DNA of 64,000 bases from Gemmatimonadota bacterium (GTDB taxonomy: Bacteria; Gemmatimonadota; Gemmatimonadetes; Longimicrobiales; Gaopeijiaceae): positions 186,001 through 250,000 of the forward strand of contig JAWKQO010000002.1 of NCBI GenBank assembly GCA_041390105.1, written 5' to 3'. Below, in pieces: positions 26,651 to 36,397 of this stretch. Position 1 is the first letter of the stretch, and every line of letters starts with the position of its first letter. A model generated the notes under the pieces. The model saw nothing but the letters and a program-made list of their open reading frames with translations. It was not told the DNA's origin and made no database searches. The translations under genes and the position numbers were made by a program.

Positions 26651-27673
26651 ATGGAGGTTCGCGTCCTGGGCCGCACGGGGATCCGCGTGTCGGCGTTGGC
26701 TCTCGGTACCGCGAACTTCGCCGACCCCACCCCGGAGGCCGAGGCCCGCCTGATCCTGGATCGCGCCATCGACGCTGGGATCAACCTGATCGACACCGGA
26801 GACAGCTACGGCGGGGGAGAGGCCGAGCGCATCATCGGTCGGGCCCTCAAGGCGAACGGCCGCCGACAGCAGGTGGTTGTCTCGACCAAGGTGTTCCCGC
26901 CGACCGGGCCGGGCCCCAACGATCGGGGGAACTCCCGGCTGCACATCCTGCGCGCCTGCCACGAGTCTCTCCAGCGTCTGCAGACCGACTACATCGATCT
27001 GTATTTCCTCCATCGGTTCGATCCGGACACGCACCCCGAGGAGACCCTGCGCGCCCTGGACGATCTGGTCCGGGAGGGGAAGGTTCGCTACGTCGCCTGC
27101 TCCACCTTTCCGGCCTGGCGGGTGATGGAGGCGTTGGCCATCAGCGAGCGGCGCGGGTACGCACGCCTCTGCTGTGAGCAGCCGCCGTACAACCTCTTGG
27201 ACCGCCGCATCGAGAACGAGCTGCTTCCGCTCTGTCGGGAGCACCAGCTCGGGGTGCTGGTCTGGGCGCCGATCGCCCAGGGCGTGTTGGCCGGTCGCTA
27301 TGCGAACGCGGCCGCGCTCCCCGAGGGATCCAGGGCGCGCTCGCGCGGCGGGATCTACGCGGAGCGGGTCACGGCAGAGGGGATCGCAGTGGGCAACCGG
27401 TTCGTGGCGTTGGCCAGGGAGACCGGGATGTCGCCGATCCAGCTTGCCGTGCTCTGGGCCAAGGACCAGCCCGGCGTCACGGCACCGCTGATCGGGCCGC
27501 GCACCGCGGCGCACCTGGAGGACTACCTGCCCGTCGGGGACATGCGGCTGAGCGACGAAGTGCGCCGCGCCTGTGACGATCTGGTGCCGCCCGGCACCAT
27601 GGTGGTCAACTTCCACAATTCGGCGGGCTGGGGGGCGGGAAGCCGGACGTTGGGGGTGGCGGACCGGAACTGA
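26651..27673 (+). CDS. Aldo/keto reductase (cytoplasmic)
   Basis: 340 residues. ATG 26651 follows GGAGG. Catalytic residues are visible in LIDTGDSYGGGEAERIIG (Asp, Tyr), VVVSTKVF (Lys) and LYFLHRFDP (His). The order and length fit the YajO/voltage-gated-channel beta-subunit-like AKR branch, which reduces aldehydes with NADPH. No signal peptide is seen, unlike the other AKR at 24386. The sortilin-like gene starts 125 bases downstream. Confidence 0.9.
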   Translation: MEVRVLGRTGIRVSALALGTANFADPTPEAEARLILDRAIDAGINLIDTGDSYGGGEAERIIGRALKANGRRQQVVVSTKVFPPTGPGPNDRGNSRLHILRACHESLQRLQTDYIDLYFLHRFDPDTHPEETLRALDDLVREGKVRYVACSTFPAWRVMEALAISERRGYARLCCEQPPYNLLDRRIENELLPLCREHQLGVLVWAPIAQGVLAGRYANAAALPEGSRARSRGGIYAERVTAEGIAVGNRFVALARETGMSPIQLAVLWAKDQPGVTAPLIGPRTAAHLEDYLPVGDMRLSDEVRRACDDLVPPGTMVVNFHNSAGWGAGSRTLGVADRN

Positions 27674-27797
27674 GCGCGGCGGGCAGGAGATCCAAGGGGG
27701 GACGGTCTCTGGCCCCTGGCCCCCGTCATCCCCACACTGCATCCGACAGGGCCTGAGCCTCTCCGGCCATCGACGAGCTCTTCACGAGGCGACTTCC

Positions 27798-30700
27798 GTG
27801 CGCGCGCTCATTCAGCCATCGGCACTCGTACTCATTCTGCTGGCCTCCTGGGGAACGGCTGCTTCGGCGCAGTCTCCCGAACTCTGGGCCGACATGCACT
27901 GGCGCTCCATCGGTCCCACGCGGGCCGGGCGGACCCGCGCGCTCGACGGAGTCGCCAGTCAGCCCAACGTCTTCTATGTCGGCTTCGACAATGGCGGCGT
28001 CTGGCGCTCCACCGACTACGGCTCGAACTGGGAGCCGCTCTTCGACGCCCAGCCGACCGGTTCCATCGGTGCGATCGCGGTGGCTCCCTCGAATCCGGAC
28101 ATCATCTACGTGGGGAGCGGCGGGGGCATCATCCGCCCGGACCTGTCTACCGGGGACGGGATGTACAAGTCCACCGACGCCGGTGCGACCTGGACGCACC
28201 TGGGGCTGCGGGACAGCCAGATGATCGCCGATGTGGTGGTGGACCCGAACGATCCCGATCGGCTGTTCGTGGCCGTGCTGGGACACCCGTACGGGCCCAA
28301 TGAGGAGCGTGGGATCTACCGGTCCACGGATGGGGGCCAGACCTTCGAGCAGGTGCTCTACCGCGACGCCTACACGAGCGGGAACGACGTCCTGCTGGAT
28401 CCGTCGAACCCGAACACGGTCTACGCGACGCTCTGGGAGCAGCAGCAAGGGTTCCAGGAAGGTGCCGCCTTCGGAGGCGCGGGCACCAGCATCTACAAGT
28501 CGACCGACGGTGGTACGACGTGGCGCCCCCTGAGCGAGGGCCTTCCCAACGTGATCCAGGCGAACCTCGCGCTGGCGCCGAGCAACCCGCGACTCCTGTA
28601 CGCCATGGTGGCGGGTACGCCGCGAGGGCAGCCGGTCACCAGCACCACGGGGATCGTGGGACTCTACAAGTCCGTGGACGGCGGCGAGAGTTGGACGGCG
28701 GTCGACGTACCGGAGGGTCCCATGGGTGCCGCGACGCCCCACGTGGACACGCGGCCGTTGGCGCGCATCGGAGGCGGTGACCTCCCGACCATCACCGTGG
28801 ATCCGCAGCAGGAGAACGTCCTCTACAGCGCCACGGTGGTGATGTGGCGTAGCGACGATGGCGGCGTCCATTGGACCGCGGTGCGGGGTGCCTACGGCGG
28901 GGACGACTACCAGAAGATCTGGATCAACCCGAACGACCCCAAGATCATCCTGGCGGTCTCGGACCAGGGCGCCGTGATCTCCGCCAATCGGGGTGTCTCC
29001 TGGAGCAACTGGTACACGCAGCCCACCGCGGCCATCTACCACGTCACTGCGGACAACGCCTTCCCCTACCGCCTGTGTGGCGGCCAGCAGGACTCGGGTT
29101 CCGCGTGCGTGAAGAGCCGCTCCGACGACGGGATGATCACGTTCCACGACTGGCACCCCGTGAACATCCAGGAGTACGGCATCGCCGCCCCGGATCCGCG
29201 CGATCCCGACCTGGTCTTCGGGAGCGCCCGCACCGACGTCTCGCTGTACAACCGGAGAACGGGCCAGACGACGAGCGTGGGCCCGGAGATGGGTCCGCGC
29301 GGTGGCCCGTTCAATCGCGACGTGCGCACGATGCCGATCCTGTGGTCGCCCGTGGATCCGGACCTGCTCTTCTATACGTCCAACGTGGTGTGGAAGACCC
29401 GGGACCGCGGTCAGAGCTGGGAGCGCATCAGCCCGGATCTGGCCCGGCAGACCTGGGAGGTTCCCACCTCAGCGGGCCGCTACGCGTCCAGCGTCACGCC
29501 TCGGCCGCTGGGCACGATCACGGCCCTTTCGGCCTCGCCACTGGACGTCGACATCCTCTGGGCAGGCACCGACGACGGCAACATCCAGACGACGAGCGAC
29601 GGCGGGGCACACTGGTCCAACGTGACGCCGCCCGCGATCCGGCCCTGGACACGCATCTTCAACATCGAGGCCGGCCACTTCGATGTGGGCACGGCCTACG
29701 CTGCGGCCAATACGATGCGGATCGACGACATGAATCCGCACTTCTGGCGCACCCACGACGGCGGCCGCACCTGGGTGGAGATCAACCGGGGGATCGCGCC
29801 GGGAGCGGTGGCCAACTCCATCCGCGAGGATCCACGCACACCGGGGCTGCTCTATGCCGCGACGGAGACGCAGGTGTGGGTCTCCTTCGACGACGGTGAT
29901 CAGTGGCACTCGCTGCGCCTGGACATGCCGGCCGTCTCGGTCCGCGATATCAAGGTGAAGGACGACAGCACCTGCCTGTGCTCCGACCTCGTGGCCGGCA
30001 CGCACGGTCGGGGCTTCTGGATCCTCGACAATGTGACGCCCCTGCGTCAGGCGGTGGAGGCCGCGTCGGCGGAGCGCGCCTATCTGTTCGAGCCCGCCAC
30101 AGCGGTGCGCGTGCGCTTCGGCACGAACGATCCCACGGAGTGGACACCCGAGCTTCCCCACGGCGAGAACCCTCTGCCTGGGGGCATCATCGACTACTGG
30201 CTCGCCGCCGACGCCGCCGGTCCCGTCACGTTGGACGTGCTGGACGGTGGTGGAACGGTCATCCGCTCGTACTCGAGCGACGATCCCAGGCTGGAACCCG
30301 ACCCCGCGCTCGATCCCGCGGGCTACGACCGGATCTGCCAGGAAGATCCGACGGCACCGAATTGCCGTGTGCCACTCTACTGGCCCGCACCGCAGATGGT
30401 GCTGAGCACCCGACGGGGAATGCACCGCTTCTCGTGGGACCTGCGCTACGAGCCCCTGGGTGACGAGCCCAGGGCCGGGGGCGGGGCCACGGGGGCCGTA
30501 CCGGGGCACACGTATCCGCGGGTGGACGCTCCCTGGGCGCCCCCGGGGCGCTACACGGTCCGTCTCCGCGTGGGCGGCCAGGAACACACGCGTCCCCTGA
30601 CGCTCCGTCTCGATCCTCGCGTGACGACTGCGGCCGCCGACCTCCAGCGCGTGGCCACCCTTTCGCGGGAGATGTGGGAGGCGGCCACGGAGGCGCACAC

Positions 30701-31028
30701 GGAGTACGGGCGGGCCCGCGCGCTGCTCGATCGACTGGGTGGGGTCCAGGGTCAGCAGGCGGCTTCCCTGCGCACCGAGCTCGCCACCCTGGCACCGGAG
30801 GCCCGGAGCGGCGGCGGAGGCTTCTTCCGCGGCCCGGCCGGCCCACCCGATCTGAGCACGATCGGCGGTGTACTCATGGGCGCGGCCCTCGCGATGCAAG
30901 AGGCGGAGGTGCCGGCCACGGCCCGCCAGATTGCCGCCTGTGACGAGGCGCGCGCGCAGGCGCGTGACATCCTGGCTCGCTGGCGTGCGCTGGAGACCTC
31001 TGCGCGCCGCCTGACGGGTGGACCGTAG
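27798..31028 (+). CDS. Secreted sortilin/Asp-box beta-propeller protein
   Basis: 1076 residues from GTG 27798; the signal peptide (ALVLILLASWGTAASAQ) begins right at this codon. About ten Asp-box blades (S-x-D-x-G-x-x-W) are readable: STDYGSNW, STDAGATW, STDGGQTF, STDGGTTW, SVDGGESW, SDDGGVHW, TRDRGQSW, TSDGGAHW, THDGGRTW, SFDDGDQW. This gives a VPS10/sortilin-like ten-bladed propeller. The C-terminal 300 residues add beta-sandwich parts (GPVTLDVLDGGGTVIRSY, HRFSWDLRYEPLGD) and a helical tail. Such proteins are often labelled glycosyl hydrolase, but I see no catalytic residues. It is followed at 31097 by a DPP IV and may bind peptides. Confidence 0.88.
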   Translation: MRALIQPSALVLILLASWGTAASAQSPELWADMHWRSIGPTRAGRTRALDGVASQPNVFYVGFDNGGVWRSTDYGSNWEPLFDAQPTGSIGAIAVAPSNPDIIYVGSGGGIIRPDLSTGDGMYKSTDAGATWTHLGLRDSQMIADVVVDPNDPDRLFVAVLGHPYGPNEERGIYRSTDGGQTFEQVLYRDAYTSGNDVLLDPSNPNTVYATLWEQQQGFQEGAAFGGAGTSIYKSTDGGTTWRPLSEGLPNVIQANLALAPSNPRLLYAMVAGTPRGQPVTSTTGIVGLYKSVDGGESWTAVDVPEGPMGAATPHVDTRPLARIGGGDLPTITVDPQQENVLYSATVVMWRSDDGGVHWTAVRGAYGGDDYQKIWINPNDPKIILAVSDQGAVISANRGVSWSNWYTQPTAAIYHVTADNAFPYRLCGGQQDSGSACVKSRSDDGMITFHDWHPVNIQEYGIAAPDPRDPDLVFGSARTDVSLYNRRTGQTTSVGPEMGPRGGPFNRDVRTMPILWSPVDPDLLFYTSNVVWKTRDRGQSWERISPDLARQTWEVPTSAGRYASSVTPRPLGTITALSASPLDVDILWAGTDDGNIQTTSDGGAHWSNVTPPAIRPWTRIFNIEAGHFDVGTAYAAANTMRIDDMNPHFWRTHDGGRTWVEINRGIAPGAVANSIREDPRTPGLLYAATETQVWVSFDDGDQWHSLRLDMPAVSVRDIKVKDDSTCLCSDLVAGTHGRGFWILDNVTPLRQAVEAASAERAYLFEPATAVRVRFGTNDPTEWTPELPHGENPLPGGIIDYWLAADAAGPVTLDVLDGGGTVIRSYSSDDPRLEPDPALDPAGYDRICQEDPTAPNCRVPLYWPAPQMVLSTRRGMHRFSWDLRYEPLGDEPRAGGGATGAVPGHTYPRVDAPWAPPGRYTVRLRVGGQEHTRPLTLRLDPRVTTAAADLQRVATLSREMWEAATEAHTEYGRARALLDRLGGVQGQQAASLRTELATLAPEARSGGGGFFRGPAGPPDLSTIGGVLMGAALAMQEAEVPATARQIAACDEARAQARDILARWRALETSARRLTGGP

Positions 31029-31096
31029 ATCGGGCGCGGGCGGCGCTTCGCGCGACGATCTCCGCTTCCGTTACCCGAACTGAGACCCTTCACTCC

Positions 31097-33367
31097 ATGA
31101 GCACGCCCATGACCCGCACCGTCCGAACGCTGCGCCTCGCAACGCTGCTCCTGATCGCGGCGCCGTGGGCGGCCGCGGCCCAGCAGAACGCCGGCCAGCT
31201 CTCGCTCGACCGCATCTTCAACTCGGGCGAGTTCGCGTCCGACCGCTTCGGACCGGTGCGCTGGCTGGTGGACGGGTCTGGATACACCACCGTCGAGGTG
31301 TCGCCTCGCGTGCGTGGCTACGACATCGTCCGCTACGAACCGGGGTCCGGTGCCCGCGCGGTGTTGGTGGCCGCCGAGCGGTTGATCCCGACGGGGAGCC
31401 GGGCGCCTCTGATCCTGGAGGACTACGAGTGGTCGGACGACGGCAGCAAACTCCTGGTGTACACCAACTCCGAGCGCGTCTGGCGCGTGAACTCGCGCGG
31501 CGACTACTGGGTCTTGGACCTCCAGTCGGGGAAGCTGCAGAAGCTCGGTGGAGACGCGCCGGCCTCCACGTTGATGTTCGCCAAGTTCTCCCACCAGGCC
31601 GACCGGGTGGCCTACGTGCGTCAGAACGACATCTACGTGGAGCGCCTGGAGGACGGACAGATCACCAAGCTGACCGAAGGCGGGTCCCCGACGCTGATCA
31701 ACGGCACCTTCGACTGGGCTTACGAGGAGGAGTTCGGCATCCGGGACGGCTTCCGTTGGAGTCCGGACGGTACCCGGATCGCCTACTGGCAACTGGATTC
31801 CAGCGGCGTGAAGGAGTTCCTGCTGGTCAACGACACCGACTCCCTGTACCCGATCGTCACGCGTCTGCCCTATCCCAAGGTGGGCGAGGTTCTGTCTGCG
31901 GCCCGCGTGGGAGTGGTTCCCGCCGCCGGTGGCGCGACCGTGTGGGCGCAGCTGCAGGGCGATCCCCGCAACAACTACATCGCCCGCATGGAGTGGGCCG
32001 CCAATTCGGAGCAGTACACCGTCCAGTATCTGAACCGGCCGCAGAACACCAATCAGCTGGTCATGGTGGCGGCCGCCACCGGTGCGGTCCAGACCATCTA
32101 CACGGATGAGGATCCAGCCTGGGTGGACGCGGTAGACGACATGCGGTGGATGGACGGTGGCGCCCGCTTCACCTGGGTGAGCGAGAAGGACGGGTGGCGG
32201 CATGTCTACGTGGTGTCCCGGGACGGACAGGAGCAGCTCATCACGCCCTGGCCTCTGGATGTGGTGAACATCGAGCTGATCGACGACCGCGGTGGCTGGC
32301 TGTACTTCATCGCGTCCCCCGACAACGCCACCCAGCGCTATCTGTACCGTTCGCGACTGGACGGGCGGGGAGAGCCACAGCGCCTCACGCCCGAGCAGTA
32401 CCCGGGCTGGAACTCCTATCAGCTCTCCCAGGACGGGAGTTGGGCGTTCCAGACCTATTCGGCCTTCTCCCTCCCGTCCACGGTGCGGCTGGTCTCGCTT
32501 CCGGATCACCGGTCCGTGCGCACGATGGTGGACAACGCCGCGCTCAAGGAGACGGTCGCCGCGCTGGACCGCGGCGAGTCGGAATTCTTCCAGGTCACCA
32601 CCGAGGAAGGGGTGGTGATGGACGGCTGGATCATGAAGCCGCCGCACTTCGATCCCGCGCGCAAGTATCCGCTGCTGTTCTACGTCTACGGCGAACCGGC
32701 CGCGCAGACGGTGACCGACAGCTGGGGTGGTAGCCGGTACCTGTGGCACTTGATGCTCACGCAACAGGGCTACCTGGTGGCCAGCGTCGAGAATCGAGGC
32801 ACTCCCGCACCTCGAGGACGTGAATGGCGCAAGTCCGTGCACGGCGAGATCGGTACGCTGGCCTCACGCGATCAGGCGGGGGCGGCGCGCGTCATCCGGG
32901 ACTGGGACTTCGTGGATGCGGAGCGCATCGGCATCTGGGGATGGAGCGGAGGTGGCTCCATGACGCTCAACATGATGTTCCGCTCTCCGGACATCTACCG
33001 GACCGGCATGTCGGTGGCACCGGTGCCCGATCAGCGCCTCTATGACGCCATTTACCAGGAGCGCTACTCCGGCGTGCTGCCGGACTTCGCCGACGGCTAT
33101 CAGCGCGGCTCACCCATCACGCACGTGGATGGTCTGCGCGGCAACCTGCTGCTGGTCCACGGCAGCGGCGACGACAACGTGCACTATCAGGGATCCGAAC
33201 GCCTCATCAACGCGATGATCGAGCGCGGCAAGGTGTTCACCATGATGACCTATCCCAACCGGACCCACGGCATCTACGAGGGCCCCGGCACCACGCTGCA
33301 CCTCTACAACCTGCTGACCCGCTATCTGAAGGAGAACCTGCCGGCGGGGCCGGGGCCGGTGTCGTAG
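31097..33367 (+). CDS. Dipeptidyl peptidase IV (S9B)
   Basis: 756 residues. Start is ATG 31097 or 31109; both give the same signal peptide (LRLATLLLIAAPWAAAAQ). The N-terminal eight-bladed propeller carries the substrate amine clamp Glu pair in YEEEF (210-212). The catalytic triad is Ser617 in GWSGGG, Asp692 in GSGDDNVH and His724 in NRTHGI. It removes X-Pro or X-Ala dipeptides from exported peptides. It probably belongs to one transcription unit with the sortilin-like gene 68 bases upstream and the S9 peptidase 81 bases downstream. Confidence 0.95.
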   Translation: MSTPMTRTVRTLRLATLLLIAAPWAAAAQQNAGQLSLDRIFNSGEFASDRFGPVRWLVDGSGYTTVEVSPRVRGYDIVRYEPGSGARAVLVAAERLIPTGSRAPLILEDYEWSDDGSKLLVYTNSERVWRVNSRGDYWVLDLQSGKLQKLGGDAPASTLMFAKFSHQADRVAYVRQNDIYVERLEDGQITKLTEGGSPTLINGTFDWAYEEEFGIRDGFRWSPDGTRIAYWQLDSSGVKEFLLVNDTDSLYPIVTRLPYPKVGEVLSAARVGVVPAAGGATVWAQLQGDPRNNYIARMEWAANSEQYTVQYLNRPQNTNQLVMVAAATGAVQTIYTDEDPAWVDAVDDMRWMDGGARFTWVSEKDGWRHVYVVSRDGQEQLITPWPLDVVNIELIDDRGGWLYFIASPDNATQRYLYRSRLDGRGEPQRLTPEQYPGWNSYQLSQDGSWAFQTYSAFSLPSTVRLVSLPDHRSVRTMVDNAALKETVAALDRGESEFFQVTTEEGVVMDGWIMKPPHFDPARKYPLLFYVYGEPAAQTVTDSWGGSRYLWHLMLTQQGYLVASVENRGTPAPRGREWRKSVHGEIGTLASRDQAGAARVIRDWDFVDAERIGIWGWSGGGSMTLNMMFRSPDIYRTGMSVAPVPDQRLYDAIYQERYSGVLPDFADGYQRGSPITHVDGLRGNLLLVHGSGDDNVHYQGSERLINAMIERGKVFTMMTYPNRTHGIYEGPGTTLHLYNLLTRYLKENLPAGPGPVS

Positions 33368-33448
33368 GAAAGCTCCGCCAGGGGACGTGCCCTCCTGCCT
33401 CCGGTACCGTAGGATGGTGGGACCTAGCCACGCCTCCAGGAGATTCCG

Positions 33449-36319
33449 ATGAAGTCGCTGCGCCCGCTGGTGCTGGGTGGCCTCGTCCTGGCCGCTTCCG
33501 CCACGCCCGCATTCAGCCAGATGCGTCCGCTCGAGCACCCGGACGTCCTCCACTGGAACAGCATTGCCAACCCCTCGCTGTCGCCGGACGGCGGCTGGCT
33601 CGCGTGGGTGCAGAGGCCCCTGGAGGGCGACCCGACGCTCCGGGTGCGGACCGCGCGCGAAGGCGGCGTGGATCTCTCGGTCCGGGGCACCTCGCCCGTG
33701 TTCACGTCCGATTCCCGCTTCGTCGTGTTCGAGGTTCCGCCGCTGGAAGCGGTCCTCGATTCGCTCAAGCTGGAGGGCAAGAAGCGGGATGATCTGCCGG
33801 GCGACTCCCTGGCCGTGGCCGACCTGACGGCCGTCTTCGCCGGAGGCGCCCCGCAGCCCTCCGGCGTGACGCGGTTGGGCGCCGTCGAGGACTTCAAGGT
33901 CGCGGAGGAAGGTTCGTGGTTGGCGTACCGCGTGAAGAAGGAGAAGAAGGAGGAGGAACCGGCGGCTGAACGGGCGGAGACTCCGGCAGCGGAAGCGCCC
34001 GCTGCGGAGGGTGCGGAAAGCCGGCCCGACCACAAGAAGGACGAAGGCTCCACGCTGGTGGTCCGAAATCTCGTCTCCGGCGCGGAGAGCCGCTACGAGG
34101 ACGCCGTCGAGTACGTGTTCTCCAAGAACGGACGCACGCTCGCATTCACGACCTCCACGAAGGACGGCAGCCACGACGGCGCGTTCGTCCTCACCCTGTC
34201 CGATGGCGGGGTGCACACACTCCGTGCGGACGAGGGACACTACCGGAAGATCGCGCTGTCGGAGGACGGGACGCAGGTGGCCTTCCTCACCGACGCGGCC
34301 GACTTCGCGGCCAAGCAACCCGAGTTCACGCTCGAACGAGCCTCCGCGGGAAGCTGGACGGCGAAGACGCTGGCGAGCACGTCCACGGCCGGCATCCCCG
34401 AGGACTGGTGGGTGAGCGAGAACGGCACCCTGCGCTTCTCGGAGAAGGGGACGCGACTCTACTTCGGGACGGCACCACGCCCGGCCCCCGATCCGGAGGA
34501 GAAGGTCCTCGACGAGGACAAGGTCTCCGTCGACGTCTGGAACTGGAAAGATCCCTATCTCCAACCCATGCAGCTGGTCCAGGCGGATGAGGAGAAGAAG
34601 CGCTCCTACGACGCGGTGGTCCACCTGGACGCGGGTCGGGTGGTGCAGCTCGGTACGCCGGAGATTCCGGACGTGCGCTTTGCCGACGAGGGTGAGCCGC
34701 GCTTCGCACTGGGCGTGACCGACGTACCCTACCGGCAGCTCCTCTCCTGGGACGGTCGCTACAGCGACGTCTACGCCATCGATCTGACGACCGGTGTGGC
34801 GCGTAAGGTGGCTGAGCAGGTCAAGGGCTTCGGAGGAGGCAGCATCTCGCCTGCGGGCACCTGGGCGAGCTGGTGGGACGGGGCCGAGCGGCAGTGGAAG
34901 GGAGCACCGCTGGCCGGAGGTGCGACCGTGACCTTGAGCGCTGGCGCGGGCGAGCCCGTGTGGTACGAGCTGGACGACCACCCGGACGAGCCGCCGCCCT
35001 ACGGGTCGGCCGGTTGGACGGCGGGCGATGTGGCCTTCCTCTACTACGACAGCTATGACGTCTTCCGGTTCGAACCTGCGTCCGGGACCACCACCAACCT
35101 GACGCGGGGGCAGGGCCGGGAGTCGGGGCTGCGCTTCCGTTACGCGGACACCGAGCCCGAGCTCGAGCACGTACCGGAAGGCGAGATCCTGCTCAGCGCC
35201 TTCCATCTGACCAACAAACAGGGCGGGTTCTACCAGGCGCGCAGCGACCGTGCCGGAGCTCCCAGACAGATCCTGTTGACGGACAAGTCGTTCGCCCTGC
35301 GTGGCAAGGCCAAGGATGCCGACCGCTGGCTGGTGAGCCGGGAGGACTTCCGTGAGTTCCCCGACCTGTGGGTGACCGATGGACCGATCACGGACATGGT
35401 CAAGCTGACGGACGCCAATCCCCAGCAGCGCCAGTTCACCTGGGGCACGGCCGAGCTGACCGAGTGGACCTCCAACGATGGTGCGCCGCTCCAAGGCATG
35501 CTGTTCAAGCCCGACGGCTTCGACCCGTCACAGAAGTACCCGATGATGGTCTATTTCTACGAGCGCATGTCGGACGGCCTGTACGAGTACCGGTCCCCCG
35601 TTCCAGGCAGCTCTTCCATCGCGGTGCCGTTCTACGTGAGTCGCGGCTACCTGGTCTTCATTCCGGACATTCCCTACGAGATCGGCTATCCGGGGGAGAG
35701 CGCGCTGGACGCGGTGGTGCCTGGCGTGCTGAGCCTGACGGCCAAGGGCTTCGTGCAGGAGGACAAGATCGGCGTGCAGGGTCACTCCTGGGGTGGCTAC
35801 CAGATCGCCTACATGGTCACCAGGACCAATCTGTTCGCGGCCGCCGAGGCCGGTGCGCCGGTGGCCAACATGACCAGTGCCTACGGGGGCATCCGCTGGC
35901 AGACGGGGATGAGCCGGGCCTTCCAGTACGAGCGCACCCAGAGCCGGATCGGCGGCACGCCCTGGGATGCCACCGACGAATACCTCTCCAATTCTCCGCT
36001 CTTCTTCGTCAACAAGATCGAGACGCCGCTGTTGATGATGCACAACGACGCGGATGGTGCGGTGCCCTGGTATCAGGGCATCGAGATGTTCTCCGCCATG
36101 CGTCGCCTGCAGAAGCCGGTCTGGATGCTGAACTACAACGGCGAGGCGCACGGACTCAGGGAAGAACGCAACCGGAAAGACTGGGCGCTGCGCATGCAGC
36201 AGTTCTTCGATCACTACCTGAAGGATGCACCGGCGCCGGTGTGGATGGAGGAGGGCGTGCCCGCCATCATGAAGGGCAAGACGTTGGGGACCGAGATCAG
36301 GATCCGGGGGGTGTCGTGA
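33449..36319 (+). CDS. Secreted S9 family prolyl oligopeptidase-like enzyme (acylaminoacyl type)
   Basis: 956 residues with signal peptide (LVLGGLVLAASATPAFS). The propeller region includes a Lys/Glu/Ala-rich charged insertion near residues 165-195 (VKKEKKEEEPAAERAETPAA), unlikely to be ordered. The catalytic domain has Ser780 in GHSWGGYQ, Asp869 in NDADGAVPW and His901 in GEAHGLRE. It is longer than the usual 650-700 residues of S9C enzymes, mainly because of the propeller. It follows DPP IV on the same strand; a shared job in peptide breakdown is inferred. Confidence 0.93.
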   Translation: MKSLRPLVLGGLVLAASATPAFSQMRPLEHPDVLHWNSIANPSLSPDGGWLAWVQRPLEGDPTLRVRTAREGGVDLSVRGTSPVFTSDSRFVVFEVPPLEAVLDSLKLEGKKRDDLPGDSLAVADLTAVFAGGAPQPSGVTRLGAVEDFKVAEEGSWLAYRVKKEKKEEEPAAERAETPAAEAPAAEGAESRPDHKKDEGSTLVVRNLVSGAESRYEDAVEYVFSKNGRTLAFTTSTKDGSHDGAFVLTLSDGGVHTLRADEGHYRKIALSEDGTQVAFLTDAADFAAKQPEFTLERASAGSWTAKTLASTSTAGIPEDWWVSENGTLRFSEKGTRLYFGTAPRPAPDPEEKVLDEDKVSVDVWNWKDPYLQPMQLVQADEEKKRSYDAVVHLDAGRVVQLGTPEIPDVRFADEGEPRFALGVTDVPYRQLLSWDGRYSDVYAIDLTTGVARKVAEQVKGFGGGSISPAGTWASWWDGAERQWKGAPLAGGATVTLSAGAGEPVWYELDDHPDEPPPYGSAGWTAGDVAFLYYDSYDVFRFEPASGTTTNLTRGQGRESGLRFRYADTEPELEHVPEGEILLSAFHLTNKQGGFYQARSDRAGAPRQILLTDKSFALRGKAKDADRWLVSREDFREFPDLWVTDGPITDMVKLTDANPQQRQFTWGTAELTEWTSNDGAPLQGMLFKPDGFDPSQKYPMMVYFYERMSDGLYEYRSPVPGSSSIAVPFYVSRGYLVFIPDIPYEIGYPGESALDAVVPGVLSLTAKGFVQEDKIGVQGHSWGGYQIAYMVTRTNLFAAAEAGAPVANMTSAYGGIRWQTGMSRAFQYERTQSRIGGTPWDATDEYLSNSPLFFVNKIETPLLMMHNDADGAVPWYQGIEMFSAMRRLQKPVWMLNYNGEAHGLREERNRKDWALRMQQFFDHYLKDAPAPVWMEEGVPAIMKGKTLGTEIRIRGVS

Positions 36320-36397
36320 TGTCCCGGATCTCCCTGCGACCGAGCCGACCGGCGTACGGATGGCAGGCGCTCCCACCCACGAGAGCGTGATCCGTCC

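Noticed and set aside
30752..32842. Long open frame opposite the sortilin-like and DPP IV genes
   Set aside because: Same reason: antisense of recognisable genes, no start signal and no motif.
33110..35494. Long open frame opposite the S9 peptidase genes
   Set aside because: It is the antisense of two well-supported peptidases, has low-complexity Arg/Gly/Leu composition and no family motif; open antisense frames are expected in DNA this GC-rich.
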